A stretch of 64,000 nt of DNA from Amyelois transitella (lineage: Eukaryota > Arthropoda > Insecta > Lepidoptera > Pyralidae): contig NC_083529.1 in assembly GCF_032362555.1 (NCBI RefSeq), positions 2,604,001 through 2,668,000 of the forward strand. Direction: 5' to 3'. The notes below the pieces were generated by a model. It was not told the DNA's origin. It did not search any database and was given only the letters and a program-made list of their open reading frames with translations. Each line of letters opens with the position of its first letter. Within the stretch, counting starts at the first letter, position 1. Positions 56,001 through 63,000 of the stretch are shown here, one piece after another. The position numbers and the translations under genes were made by a program.

Positions 56001-57716
56001 ATATTTCATTTTCTTTTTCGATTTTTTAATAAAATAGCTGTAATAAAGGCAGAAAAGTATTTTTGTAGGGCTCCTTATAAACAAATAAATACCCTAAGAT
56101 AGTTTTTAGAACTTTGTCAAATAGCCTATACTAATATCGTGATATCTCCTAAACTATATGTCTAAATAACACACTGTAAACTGCAAAAATAATCTAAATT
56201 AAATGCTCGTGATGATGAACTTACTTATTTTGATAAGGATATATGTATTATTGGTTATATCACCAGTTAAACATCACCCAACGAATTAAATGTTTTTTTA
56301 ATACAGAAAAGTAGTTTTTGTGACTTAAATAAAAAAGCTGGATATATGTCATCGCGGACTTTTTTGTAGAACTAATAAAGACCAATGTTTTTGCTATACA
56401 TTGTTCTTACTTGTATCCAACGGTATAAGCGGCGCACGCACAAATGCAATCTTCAATTAGATTTTTTTTCTGACTTCTTGGACATAAATCGCTATAACTC
56501 AGCTAATATAGTTTCAATGTATTTCAATTATATATAAAAACCTGTCGGAGAAAATACTCTTTCTATTAGTGAAAACCGCATCAAAATCCGTTGCGTAGTT
56601 TTAAAGTTTTATGCATACGAAGGGACTACAGACAAAATGGGCGACTTTGTTTTATACTATGTAGTGATTTTCTGATAAATTACTCATAAATAATGGAGAA
56701 CACACTTAAAACAAAAGCCATCCAGCTTATTTGCCTTAGTCAGGTTATAAAAATTTTAATGGTCAAATACAATTATACTGACACCAAATCCTTAAATAAT
56801 GTAGATAATTTACTTTAGTCAAAAGCCAGAGAAAACTACCTAGTTGTTTTAGTGTCTATTTAATTTTTACTTTTCAAAGGTATCCGCGGAATACCAGCGT
56901 CGCCTCTTACACTGTGACATTTGCTGAGCGGAGACCGGATTTGGTACATTTGTACAAATATAAATTGTCATATCTTTTATGTGTTCTTTGTATTTTGTAC
57001 CAAATAAACAAATTTTCTTTCTTTCTTACTTCAAAAAAAAATAGGACCACTCCATCCTGTCCCATGGATGTCGTAAAAGGCGACTAAGGGATAGGCTTAT
57101 ATCCCTTATTTTTTGGGATTCTTCTTTTAGACCATAGGCTAGCAATCTGTCACTATTTTAATCACAATTCTATCATTAAACCAAACAGCTTAACATGGCC
57201 TATTAGAATTCTCAAGACTGTTGGCTCTGTCTACTCCACAAGGGATTTACACGTGATCATATGTATGTATGTACCAAAAAAACTTACTTATGTCCCTCAT
57301 ACAGCAAAAGGGCATTGCGCCAGTGCCGGCAAGTCGACATGGCCGCCAGAGCATCCTCCGTGCTAAGATGCTGGAGTATGCACCTAAGTGGAAGAAGTGG
57401 CAGGCTGTCCCACCCAAGTGACATCTGGCAATAAATAAGCAAATAAGTATACATACACATGTGACGCCTATCCCTAAGGGGTAAGGAAATAAAGAAAAAA
57501 AACTTATTGCTGCGATTGAAAGATTGTGAGACACTGATGTCTGAACTAAACTTATATCTCAGTACACCTGCTTCCCGTGTGGTTCCCGGCATTATAGAGC
57601 AGGACCACTCAATTTCTTTCCCAGGTGTTATAAAAACCGACTATATGAATAGGAACATTTTTATCTAGTGCATGCTTCCATGCTGGTTTAATAGAGAATG
57701 TACTTACCAGCTGCAT
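43399..57716 (-). CDS. FBXO33: F-box protein with LRR-like repeats, FBXO33-like, 11 coding exons
   Basis: Model of 424 residues with all splice phases consistent. Exons: 57716-57708 (coding part), 57424-57288, 54808-54665, 52133-52044, 49753-49648, 48573-48394, 47972-47877, 46819-46703, 45379-45304, 44395-44214, 43536-43399. Residues 8-46 form an F-box (WDSLPLLPLRCILQHLSTED...CRHWRNALL), the Skp1-binding part of SCF ubiquitin ligases. The rest has Leu-rich repeats, including LKKLAFIGCNV and LARLNSLRNLSLNL. Near the C-terminus, NPFIMLCWQCTSLRRLAVHG followed by W...VVGF.R..SSLRILEI resembles the conserved block of vertebrate FBXO33 as I recall it. Human FBXO33 is longer, about 555 residues. The role in substrate recognition is inferred from the family. 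Introns are crowded with repeats. Confidence 0.8.
44045..44192 (+). repeat. SINE-like family A 3' half
   Basis: From ATGGGCTAGCAACCTGTCAC to GGATATAGACTACATTATATG and a GTATGCATGT tail. It lies in the last FBXO33-like intron, 22 bp from the exon 10 donor. Confidence 0.85.
44214..44395 (-). CDS. FBXO33: FBXO33-like exon 10
   Basis: Residues 320-379 after the split Gly codon. It continues the conserved block (VVGFVRMCSSLRILEIS). Acceptor GTCAG-type (TTTCAG), donor AAT|GTAAGT, phase 0. Confidence 0.88.
44438..44640 (-). repeat. Repeat family B, longest copy
   Basis: In reverse: ACATACATAC tail, ATCACGCCTCTTTCCCGG, GGGGTAGGCAGAGAC, CATGCAAGCTCGGCGGTTTC and a CCCTCCACACTC end. It is the best reference copy of family B in the window. 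Confidence 0.8.
44762..44895. repeat. tRNA-derived SINE family D, body only
   Basis: Shares ACACAGATTGAGTTAGCCTC, ACTTGTGTTACG and TAGATAAACATCCAAGACCC with 49788-50012. The tRNA-like head is absent. Confidence 0.75.
44893..45058 (+). repeat. SINE-like family A copy
   Basis: From AAGGCGACTAAGGTATAGGC to TGGCTCTGTACCACGC. It abuts an inverted fragment of the same family (45062-45165). Confidence 0.8.
45062..45165 (-). repeat. SINE-like family A fragment, inverted
   Basis: Carries CTATCCCTTAGTCGCCTTTTAC and TTCCGGTAACCACATGGCA, the 5' end of the family in reverse, joined tail-to-tail with the preceding copy. Confidence 0.8.
45186..45272 (+). repeat. Repeat family B 3' end
   Basis: TAGTCTCTGCCTACCCCTCC, AAAGAGGCGTGATTG and a (GTAT)n tail, 30 bp from the exon 9 donor side. 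Confidence 0.8.
45304..45379 (-). CDS. FBXO33: FBXO33-like exon 9
   Basis: Residues 294-318. It holds NPFIMLCWQCTSLRRL, the block most like vertebrate FBXO33. Acceptor TTTCAG, donor G|GTGAGT, phase 1. Confidence 0.88.
45590..45682. repeat. TA- and AGA-rich simple repeats
   Basis: A TATATA run near 45612-45627 and an AAGAAGAAGAAGA run near 45665-45676. Confidence 0.8.
45687..46062 (+). repeat. SINE family C, near full-length with B box
   Basis: The left end carries GGTTCAAATCCCACAC (45746-45761), a close match to the RNA polymerase III B box, with an A-box-like GATCGAATCGGTAAGG about 50 bp upstream. This is the layout of a tRNA-derived head. The body contains CGATGCTCTTATCGTGAGGG, AACATCGTG, CCATGGTCAATGGC and CTCCTCTCCAGAG. 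Partial copies lie at 6395, 15493, 31540, 33285, 34428 and 48010. Confidence 0.8.
46095..46290. repeat. tRNA-derived SINE family D, diverged
   Basis: From ACGGGACAGATAACACAG to CTTCGAACCCGAGACC, where the last part is a decayed B box in reverse. Confidence 0.75.
46440..46625 (-). pseudogene. LINE reverse transcriptase ORF, C-terminal fragment
   Basis: Minus strand encodes YNKLPERFKDLNFLNFKKTL, LLEKCYYIINDNL and a stop. The LP...F..L.FKK.LK..LL pattern is the usual C-terminus of insect non-LTR ORF2 proteins. The remainder of the element is missing (5' truncation), and the fragment lies in an FBXO33-like intron. Confidence 0.65.
46643..46675 (-). repeat. tRNA-like SINE head fragment
   Basis: GGCCTCTGTGGCGCAGAGG matches the start of the tRNA-like head of 49788-50012 and then breaks off into CA-rich sequence next to FBXO33-like exon 8. 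Confidence 0.55.
46703..46819 (-). CDS. FBXO33: FBXO33-like exon 8
   Basis: Residues 255-293 (ISVPVLEHLVQVFRG...). Acceptor ATTGCAG, donor CAT|GTGAGT, phase 0. A LINE C-terminal fragment lies about 80 bp beyond the donor. Confidence 0.87.
47029..47057 (+). repeat. 29-base poly(A) tail of a retroposed sequence
   Basis: Preceded by TTTGTGCCAAAATAAATG, which carries AATAAA, so this looks like the 3' end of a plus-strand retroposon. Its 5' end was not identified. Confidence 0.75.
47115..47205 (+). repeat. SINE-like family A fragment
   Basis: TAACAGCTGAACGTATAACC and GGCTCTGTCTACCCCGCAAG are family A 3' landmarks. Confidence 0.75.
47877..47972 (-). CDS. FBXO33: FBXO33-like exon 7
   Basis: Residues 223-254 (ISLPSKKFKDVIE...). 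Acceptor TGTTTCAG, donor ATG|GTGAGT, phase 0. Confidence 0.87.
48010..48205 (-). repeat. SINE family C, partial
   Basis: GTCCCGGTTACATCCTCACC, GAGGAGCCCGGGGTGCGC and GTGCAGGTTTCCTCATG, in reverse. It begins about 35 bp upstream of FBXO33-like exon 7. Confidence 0.8.
48394..48573 (-). CDS. FBXO33: FBXO33-like exon 6
   Basis: Residues 163-222, a canonical Leu-rich stretch (LARLNSLRNLSLNL). Acceptor TTTTCAG, donor ATT|GTGAGT, phase 0. Confidence 0.88.
48640..48745 (-). repeat. Repeat family B copy
   Basis: AAATCACGCCTCTCTCCCG, GGGGTTGGTAGAG and CCACTCGCCGCGATTGC, in reverse. Confidence 0.75.
49295..49450 (+). repeat. Repeat with CAGCTTCGCTCGCGT motif
   Basis: CACAGCTTCGCTCGCGTTAAT followed by TTGGCATTTCCCAGGGG. 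It is related to 4258-4420. Confidence 0.5.
49449..49493. repeat. Short hairpin, 12-bp arms
   Basis: GAAATATCTCGA and TCGAGATATTTC are separated by a TA-rich 13-base loop. Confidence 0.8.
49648..49753 (-). CDS. FBXO33: FBXO33-like exon 5
   Basis: Residues 128-162. It contains the repeat LKKLAFIGCNVAA. Acceptor TTTTTACAG, donor ACA|GTAAGT, phase 0. Confidence 0.87.
49788..50012 (-). repeat. tRNA-derived SINE family D, full-length with intact head
   Basis: The minus strand starts with a tRNA-like head (50010-49939): GCCTCTGTGGCGCAGCGG gives an A box, and the GGGTTCGAATCCC T-arm (near 49951-49962) gives a perfect B box. The body follows, through GGGTCTTGGATGTTTATC to CTGTGTAATCTGTCCCG. The T-arm stem pairs perfectly but the acceptor stem pairs poorly, so this is a SINE and not a working tRNA gene. 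Confidence 0.85.
50020..50086. repeat. Left part of the repeat split by the mariner-type element
   Basis: AATAGGATACAAGGTATCGC continues after the element at 51396 as CTACCGCTTCTAAAGCGC. The related copy at 24106 shows the two parts next to each other. Confidence 0.7.
50087..51395 (-). mobile_element. IS630/Tc1/mariner-type DNA transposon
   Basis: About 1309 bp between TA target bases at 50085-50086 and 51396-51397. The terminal inverted repeats begin CAAGGTGTCTCAAAAG and extend through GTTCACATTT (29 bp, one mismatch: 50087-50115 and 51367-51395). It contains one transposase gene on the minus strand with a single frameshift. It is inserted in an older interspersed repeat inside an FBXO33-like intron. 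Confidence 0.93.
50193..51283 (-). pseudogene. mariner-type transposase, one frameshift
   Basis: The likely start is the second ATG near 51283 (MERFSGADRALCVREF). The N-terminal part has two helix-turn-helix regions and a GRPRTSR AT-hook-like motif. The frame is lost near 50866-50876, where the first ORF ends GLPL; the second continues with MIERFPTFTN. The catalytic part shows FSDEAHFHLNG, WFQQDGATSHT and WPPRSPDLTPMDF, which give the three Asp. By my count 36 residues separate the last two Asp. Apart from the shift, no stop interrupts either part, so inactivation is recent. Confidence 0.9.
51396..51480. repeat. Right part of the repeat split by the mariner-type element
   Basis: CTACCGCTTCTAAAGCGC, GAAGAAGCGGCGGAAC and CACTGCAGCATTTTC match 13360-13500. 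Confidence 0.7.
52044..52133 (-). CDS. FBXO33: FBXO33-like exon 4
   Basis: Residues 98-126 (FFDAVKLQEIIFIG...). Acceptor TTTCAG, donor CG|GTGAGT, phase 2. Confidence 0.87.
52505..52675 (-). repeat. SINE-like family A copy, 5' end missing
   Basis: From AATCACGTATATATCCC to GGTTGCTAGCCTATCGCC and CCCAAGTTTAT, in reverse. Confidence 0.85.
53820..53882 (+). repeat. Repeat family B fragment
   Basis: GTAGTCTCTGCCTACCCCTCC is preserved; the GTAT tail is replaced by ACCTACCTGTG. Confidence 0.65.
53951..54234. mobile_element. Foldback MITE, arms of about 130 bp
   Basis: The left end AAAAAGTAAGAAATAATAAA and the right end TTTATTATTTCTTACTTTTT are exact inverses, and the symmetry runs almost without break to the centre near 54085-54100. 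The arms include ACTAGTATTTCTTATAAAAA and its complement, plus GTTACCTTAATT. No ORF is present. It lies in an FBXO33-like intron. Confidence 0.9.
54505..54652 (+). repeat. SINE-like family A 3' half
   Basis: From AGGTGATGGGCTAGCAACC to GGGATATGGACGTGATTATA and a GTAT tail. It ends about 12 bases from the FBXO33-like exon 3 boundary. Confidence 0.85.
54665..54808 (-). CDS. FBXO33: FBXO33-like exon 3
   Basis: Residues 50-96 (KTLKLKVNYLERN...). Acceptor TTTCAG, donor CA|GTAAGT, phase 2. It has alternating Leu/Ile positions and begins the repeat region. Confidence 0.87.
54870..55150 (+). repeat. Repeat with CTAGCTGACCCGCGCAACTT start
   Basis: AACTAGCTGACCCGCGCAAC, then TCGTTTGCGTG, is a common lepidopteran repeat end. 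The sequence probably continues past the nested THAP-type element to a matching tail at 56380-56665. Confidence 0.55.
55531..55680 (+). pseudogene. Transposon ORF A, first exon, broken by a hairpin
   Basis: ATG at 55531 opens METNTAKADSRNLQKVDAIL, preceded by a promoter-like 5' region. The frame stops at 55657-55659 after passing a perfect hairpin (55604-55644). Another frame after the hairpin reads DNPDFYAAELRNVKTS and reaches the donor AT|GTAAGT near 55679. Insertion of the hairpin therefore seems to have shifted the frame. Confidence 0.45.
55604..55644. repeat. Perfect 18-bp inverted repeat, 5-nt loop
   Basis: Arms 55604-55621 and 55627-55644 are exact inverses with loop TGAAG. It lies inside the coding frame of the transposon ORF A. 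Confidence 0.92.
55706..55834 (-). pseudogene. THAP-domain N-terminus (truncated)
   Basis: The minus-strand ORF from ATG 55834 reads MSSYKCCAVPQCTNTT..., then KLFFSMPMD...RKKWFQ. This is the first half of a THAP zinc finger (C-X4-C, then the FP...R..W block); the second Cys/His pair is missing. THAP domains are DNA-binding and common in transposases and host regulators. Confidence 0.65.
56380..56665 (+). repeat. Non-LTR-like 3' tail
   Basis: GAAAACCGCATCAAAATCCG, GCGTAGTTTTAAAG and TTTATACTATGTAGTGAT form a tail frequent in insect repeats of RTE type. No ORF remains. Confidence 0.55.
57033..57274 (+). repeat. SINE-like family A, near full-length
   Basis: From AATAGGACCACTCCATCC through GGCTAGCAATCTGTCACT to CACGTGATCATATGTATG. 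It ends about 13 bp from the donor of the FBXO33-like F-box exon. Confidence 0.88.
57288..57424 (-). CDS. FBXO33: FBXO33-like F-box exon
   Basis: Encodes residues 4-48, the whole F-box. Acceptor ATTGCCAG, donor AA|GTAAGT, phase 2. A family A repeat ends about 13 bases beyond the donor side. Confidence 0.88.
57450..57500 (-). repeat. Repeat family B fragment
   Basis: ACATACACATGTGACGCC and CTAAGGGGTAAGG are a diverged reverse remnant. Confidence 0.5.
57573..57650 (+). repeat. SINE-like family A 5' end
   Basis: CCCGTGTGGTTCCCGGCATT and ACCACTCAATTTCTTTCCC. Its 3' part may be 57770-57925, with an insertion between that includes the 17-nt microexon. Confidence 0.75.
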
Positions 57717-57724
57717 TTCTTCTA
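57708..57724 (-). CDS. FBXO33: FBXO33-like 17-nt microexon with start codon
   Basis: Acceptor CCTTGCAG before 57724 and donor CTG|GTAAGT at 57708. It holds eight UTR bases and the codons for Met-Gln-Leu, with G at -3 of the ATG. It joins in phase 0 to the exon at 57424, which itself begins with ATG, so Met4 would be the start if this exon were skipped. Confidence 0.6.
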
Positions 57725-57769
57725 CTGCAAGGTACTTTTACCTTGAATTGAATTACAGGAAAGGGTAAT

Positions 57770-57925
57770 CTTAGGTTTCTTGTTTTAGCTTGCTATTCTT
57801 GGGCTAGCAACCTTTCACTATTTAAATCTCAATTCCTTTGTTAAGCCATACAGCTGAACATGGACTGTAAGTCTTAATAAGACTTTTGGCTCTGAATTTC
57901 CCATAAGGGATAAAGACATATTTAC
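57770..57925 (+). repeat. SINE-like family A 3' half
   Basis: GGGCTAGCAACCTTTCACTA through CATAAGGGATAAAGACATA, diverged. Confidence 0.75.
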
Positions 57926-58539
57926 AATACAATATTAGGATATAAGTATGTAAAAATTTTAAAATGCATAGACCCATAGGATTTACAACTCAAAAATAAA
58001 TCAAAGTATGAATGGTAGGGTATACCTGAGTAATTTAAGTAAAATAAATGTTCAATTTAAACACATAATAATGAAATTCAGTTCAATATTAAACATTTAG
58101 ATATAATGATAATTACAAACTAAACAAGTCAAATATGCTACATCATCAAATCAATATTCTTGTTGAAAAATATGTATGTGGCTATGAAAAATAATCAACT
58201 ACCTTCCTTGAGCAATTAAACATTAAAAAACGATGAACACAACACAAACGCAGAAATCAATTTCATATTATCAATTATTTTTTGAAATTTATAACAAATT
58301 GAATCATGAAAACAGCTGTTCGATAAAACAGCTGTTTATTGTTTTTTGAGAAAGTGGGTTACGGAGATTATTTCAAACTGCGCAAAACAATTTTAAAGCG
58401 AGATAATTTTGTACAAATAGTATAAATAGTAAGGAGCTTTGTAATAATTTGGTCAAGAAAAAATATCTCAAAATCAAATCATCGATAGGAATTAATATGA
58501 AATAAGTACAAAGAAAGGTCAAAATATTATTTTACATAC

Positions 58540-58600
58540 CATGGACTGTATAGGTCCGTTCTTTCGCAAAAGTGTCAGTATTCAATTTGGTTGTTATAAA
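58540..58600 (-). other. FBXO33: FBXO33-like 5' UTR exon (approximate 5' end)
   Basis: The minus strand ends ACAGTCCATG|GTATGT, a good donor with exon end 58540. It lies where the transcript of the F-box gene should begin, upstream of the 17-nt exon. The 5' boundary is not defined. Confidence 0.45.
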
Positions 58601-59257
58601 CATCGATAATTAACTAAATTAACAAAGAGAAAGTCTTAGTTCGTAATATAATCGTCCATTGTCACTCGAAAAATATAATCGCGCAAAATATTGAAACTGG
58701 ATGATTGAAGTGATTAGTGTTCGGATAAGTTCTGTGGAAAATGCAAAAGACCTTGTGTTTTACTTTTAGTGAAATTCTCTGTGGCCCTTTTTGTACTTAA
58801 AAGTAGCTTCAAAAATTTGAATATAAGTCACAGAGTTAAAAATATGAAGAAAGATAAAAACTTAAAATAGGTACCTATGTAATGTTCATTATATTATATC
58901 AAACTAAAATCTCTAATTTCTAAAGCAGTGAATCCGAATGCAAAGAAATCTTGCCATTGTAATTAAATCACATGACAGATGACATGAGAATATAAAATCC
59001 GTCTCACATCAAGCTGAGATTTATATTAAACATACCGTGTAGGTTTCTCAGTAAGTGAATTGTTAATTCTTTATGAGGAAATAAAGTTCTTTAAACTAAA
59101 CTACCTACCACAAACTGAAATGTAGGTAATAATATTTTAAGTGTGAGCATAAAATATCTAAAATCGCTTTCACAACGTTGCATCCGAACGACGATGCAAG
59201 TGTAGCGGGAGCGATAATTCGGCTCGACTGAACTTAAGTTTGACTTATTAGGTTGAT

Positions 59258-59345
59258 TGCCGTGTGGTTACCGGCACCAATAAAAAAAAATAGGACCACT
59301 CCATCTCTTTCCCATGGATGTCGTAAAAGGTGACTAAGGGATAGT
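59258..59345 (+). repeat. SINE-like family A 5' end
   Basis: GATTGCCGTGTGGTTACCGG through GTCGTAAAAGGTGACTAAGG. It breaks off just before the hairpin at 59372. Confidence 0.85.
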
Positions 59346-59371
59346 AGTTACCCTAAGGCTAAGGCGTTAAC

Positions 59372-59415
59372 CTAAGGCGAAAATTAATAAGTTGACTTAA
59401 TAATTTTCGCCTTAG
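59372..59415. repeat. 21-bp inverted repeat, 2-nt loop
   Basis: Arms 59372-59392 and 59395-59415 match with one mismatch. Two CTAAGGC units just upstream repeat the arm end. Confidence 0.9.
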
Positions 59416-59648
59416 ATTTCAGCTCCACAAAATCTCTTTTTTTGTCAGAGCTTAGTATTTTCCTCGCATCATGAAGTTTATCTGTTTCGCAGCTTACTCA
59501 ATTATTGCAAAGCGTGTGTGGCCATTCTTAATTTGTAAGGAAATTTACATTAATGTACCTTGCTATAAAATATTATAATAATATTATAGCTCGATGTTTG
59601 ACGCCCTTATATGACATTTGCTGAATTTACCTGGCAACATTTTTATTA

Positions 59649-59660
59649 AAAATGGCGGCC
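59649..59660 (+). promoter_or_regulatory. YY1/Pho-like motif
   Basis: AAAATGGCGGCC fits the AANATGGCGGC consensus often found just downstream of transcription starts. It lies 270 bp before the anoctamin ATG. Confidence 0.45.
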
Positions 59661-59933
59661 AAAAATCAATTTTGAATTCTGACAGCGATCGTAGAAAATC
59701 GCGCACTTAGAAAAAATAACAAATAATCATAATTTAGTGGAATTATCAAATACATTACTCATTGAATAATAACTGTTATGGTAGCATACATTTTAATTCG
59801 TGTTTTTACATGAACTGATCATTTTTAAGTGATTTCAGCCTAAGGTATTGTAGGCGATGATGTAAGAAACTGAAGGACTTTGTGTACATTGCATTTGTGT
59901 ATTGTTTTCCTGTGAATTTTTGGTGATATCACG

Positions 59934-60054
59934 ATGGATGGTGAAGATAGTGGCATTGTAAACCCTGAAAAAGACGACTATGAAAGTAGTTCTCACTCAA
60001 CACCTCAAGAGCACAAATCTTTTGCGGAATTTGCAAAAGATAAGTTAGATAGCG
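59934..60054 (+). CDS. Anoctamin-like exon 1
   Basis: Forty codons from ATG (context ACGATGG) plus one base; donor G|GTAAGT. It is acidic and Ser-rich. Confidence 0.8.
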
Positions 60055-63000
60055 GTAAGTTATTTCTATCTGCATTCAATGAAAAAGTTTTTATATTTTT
60101 CTTTATCTTGGTTAAAGATATAAAAAAGTACTAAAATATGTTTGCAGGTTTTTACCCTGCTTACCTAAATCCTTACAAGTTTCATCTATTGAATAACTAT
60201 TGTGATGAACATACCTAAATTCTACCTTAAATTTATTTCAGTTATCAATTTATTACTTCATAGCCTGGAGTGCACTGCACCGCATAACCTAGGTAATATG
60301 ACAAAGTACCTACCTACTGGTTTTAACACAGAACAACTTTGACTTCAGTAACCCAAAGACGACAGAAATTAGTTTCATATTTTACTTTGTAATTAATTAC
60401 TTAGTTTTCTTATTTATTTTTCAAAGATATAATTTTTTTTATAAAATATTCTGAATCTCTTTATAAAATAGTAGGATCTATAGAAAAATAGGTAGCATAT
60501 TACTCTGAGGTCTTTTTTCTTTATTTCTTGATTTGTAGAAACTTTTTCAATATATATAAGGATGGATAACACAACACCAGTAGACAAGACTTCTGGCCCA
60601 TGGCCTAGTGCCCAGCACATTAGGTAAACAAAATTATACTTTATGGATTCTGCACAAAATATTTTTTTATGAAAAATGGCTACTGTACACCCTGAAAGTT
60701 TCAAATTCTATGGTTGTCTTATATTCCGCGTGTTACATTTATGGTAATTTTGTATTTTTAATACTCATTTCTGCATCTAGCTGGGAGAGAGCTTCGCAGA
60801 CGTCTCCCAATGGCAGGGCAACTCGGCGCTCATCTGATGCACCCAAGACGTCTACTCCTACATTCAACACCTACACAGCATACAGATGTAGTGCTGATAT
60901 TTCCCAAAGGTGAGAATAGATCAGCATGTAAATACTGAAAAAAAATGATGCTGTAATCGACACCAATATTCTTGCTTTTAAACCACAACTCAAACGATCA
61001 TAGGAACGGCTCTTCTATTTTGGCACTTTATATGGCACTCGTCTCGGCTGAGTCTATGGCAATATTAAAGTTAGTCCAGTAGTTAAAGAGTATATTTGTT
61101 AAAAATATCTAATTGATTATTTAGAATAGTGATTTCATAACACCTGGATAAATCTAGTTCTTAAAATGCTTAGATTAAGTGCTTTGGTTTCTCATGATAA
61201 ATGTGAACCTTAGCAATTTGGGATGACAAATTCAGCATTATGTTTATGCAACGCAAATTAGCCTTTATTGCATAAGACTTGGCATGTTTCCATGTGAATT
61301 TTCAGACACATAACTTATGGCTTAAAGCATTTGCTCGGTAAGAGGTTTTCACTATGTTGAACTTCCAACTTAAAACTCCATAATGCACACGCAACAATAT
61401 ATTTTAACTATGTTATTCAATTACATAGGCATTCAGTAGTCTGTAGTATGACATATAGCTGTTATTAATTTAACTGAACCTATATTATTTTTGGTTTTGT
61501 AAACTTTTGTAACTTTGTTATAATACAATAATATGCTCTCGTGTGTAAACCACTATATCAGTACTGTATGACACTATGAGATCTCCATTACGTTCGCTGG
61601 ATATCATGTGAATTAACAAAGTAAGAAATGACAGAGGGAGAGGCCTCTAAAAAGAAATAACTTGGTCAAAAGCAGGAAGATCAGGGGCATTATACAATTG
61701 GTAATATATATTATAGGTACAATATAAATATGCTCACCTGGGCTTCAAAAAGGTGCTGATGTTACCGGACTAACGCCAAAAGAAAGAAGAAGTATCAGTA
61801 TAAATATCGTTTTCATATATTTTCAAATTCTAAGAAACTAAACGCAGTTTACGATATGCCTAATTTGAAGAAATGGGAAATGGGCCAGAAGTGCATTTGA
61901 ATAGTCTGCGGGAGCTCGTTTCCTTAACTTATTGGATCTACTCCACATAATTACGTCGTTTAGTAGGCAGAATTGTTTTGGATATGCATTGAGATTTTTA
62001 AGTGTCTTTGACTAATATTAAATGTTGCCTTATAAAATTTTCATTAAGTTTAATTGTTCTGTATGAATGACGAAACGATAACTGTTTTACTCACAAATAG
62101 GTTTGTCCTCCATACTATACACACTACATGCATACAAAATGGATAAGTTTAAAGTGTAAGTGTGCTTGTTGTCAAAGATGGACAACAAGCACACTTTCGC
62201 TTTTATAATATTTACGTATATGGATGAAGTGATTTGAAAAGCATTTTAAATTCTAGTGGGAAACCCTACTATACAAATAAAAGTTCAAATAATAAAGAAT
62301 AACTTAAAAATTAAATGCCAGTCTTACTAGCCACTGTTTTATTATTATTAGGTTTTGGGCCCATCCAAGTTATCCTACTACCCTTATACAACTCAAGCAT
62401 GTAGTATGTAGTAGCATAAATAAAAAAATAGTAGTAATTAGTACAATAAGTATGTATTTTGTCCACAGGCCTCCCTGATGGCATGTTACTCTGGCTCCTA
62501 CAAAAGCTGCGCGGGAGTCGGCCGCGCTTGCGCGTGTGCGTGCGACAACATGCGTCGTCGCAGTGCGGAGCGTTCTATATCACAGCTGATGATGATGTGT
62601 GAGTGTATACAAAATTTAACTTTGTATATATAAAACTTCTCCAGTGAGTGACAGACAGCTCAAACCGCTGGACCAAGAGACATAAATTTGTACGAAGGTT
62701 TTCTTATTAGTCGAAGGGATTTCTTATGTAGATAAGGAATTTCCGTGGGAATTCACGGGTTTACGCGGGCGGACCTGCGGGCGTCCTCTAGTTCTAAGTA
62801 TTAAAAAGGGGTCATTTATATACATGGGTTTGGAGCTAGTAGCCTAGCCTAAATAAGTGAAAAAAAAATATAATAAAAACCCCCAACTCAAACTTCAGTC
62901 TTTGTGTATAGTAGGTAATGTACTACTTGAGCCCTTTTATTTGACACCCATATTCTGGAAGGTGTGACAAAGTAATGGCGCGGTGACAATCTAGGGCCGT

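Larger units (their letters stand above)
55221..56131. mobile_element. Internally deleted DNA transposon with two convergent ORF starts, one THAP
   Basis: The ends carry ATAGGCTATTTGAC near 55221 and its inverse GTCAAATAGCCTAT near 56106-56120. Inside are two ORF beginnings pointing at each other: a plus-strand frame from 55531 and a minus-strand THAP-type frame from 55834. The distal parts of both are absent. The two-protein layout with a THAP domain recalls ISL2EU-type (PIF/Harbinger) or Kolobok elements; P-like elements are another option. A clean target duplication was not found. Confidence 0.5.
58600..59933. promoter_or_regulatory. Intergenic region between divergent F-box and anoctamin genes
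   Basis: About 1.3 kb separates the first exon of the minus-strand F-box gene from the ATG of the plus-strand anoctamin gene. It contains a family A 5' fragment, a near-perfect hairpin and a YY1/Pho-type motif (AAAATGGCGGCC, 59649-59660) that probably marks the anoctamin 5' UTR. Confidence 0.5.

Noticed and set aside
60414..60913. ORFs overlapping anoctamin intron 1 and exon 2
   Set aside because: They run in other frames across the splice sites; the in-frame exon 2 explains the region.
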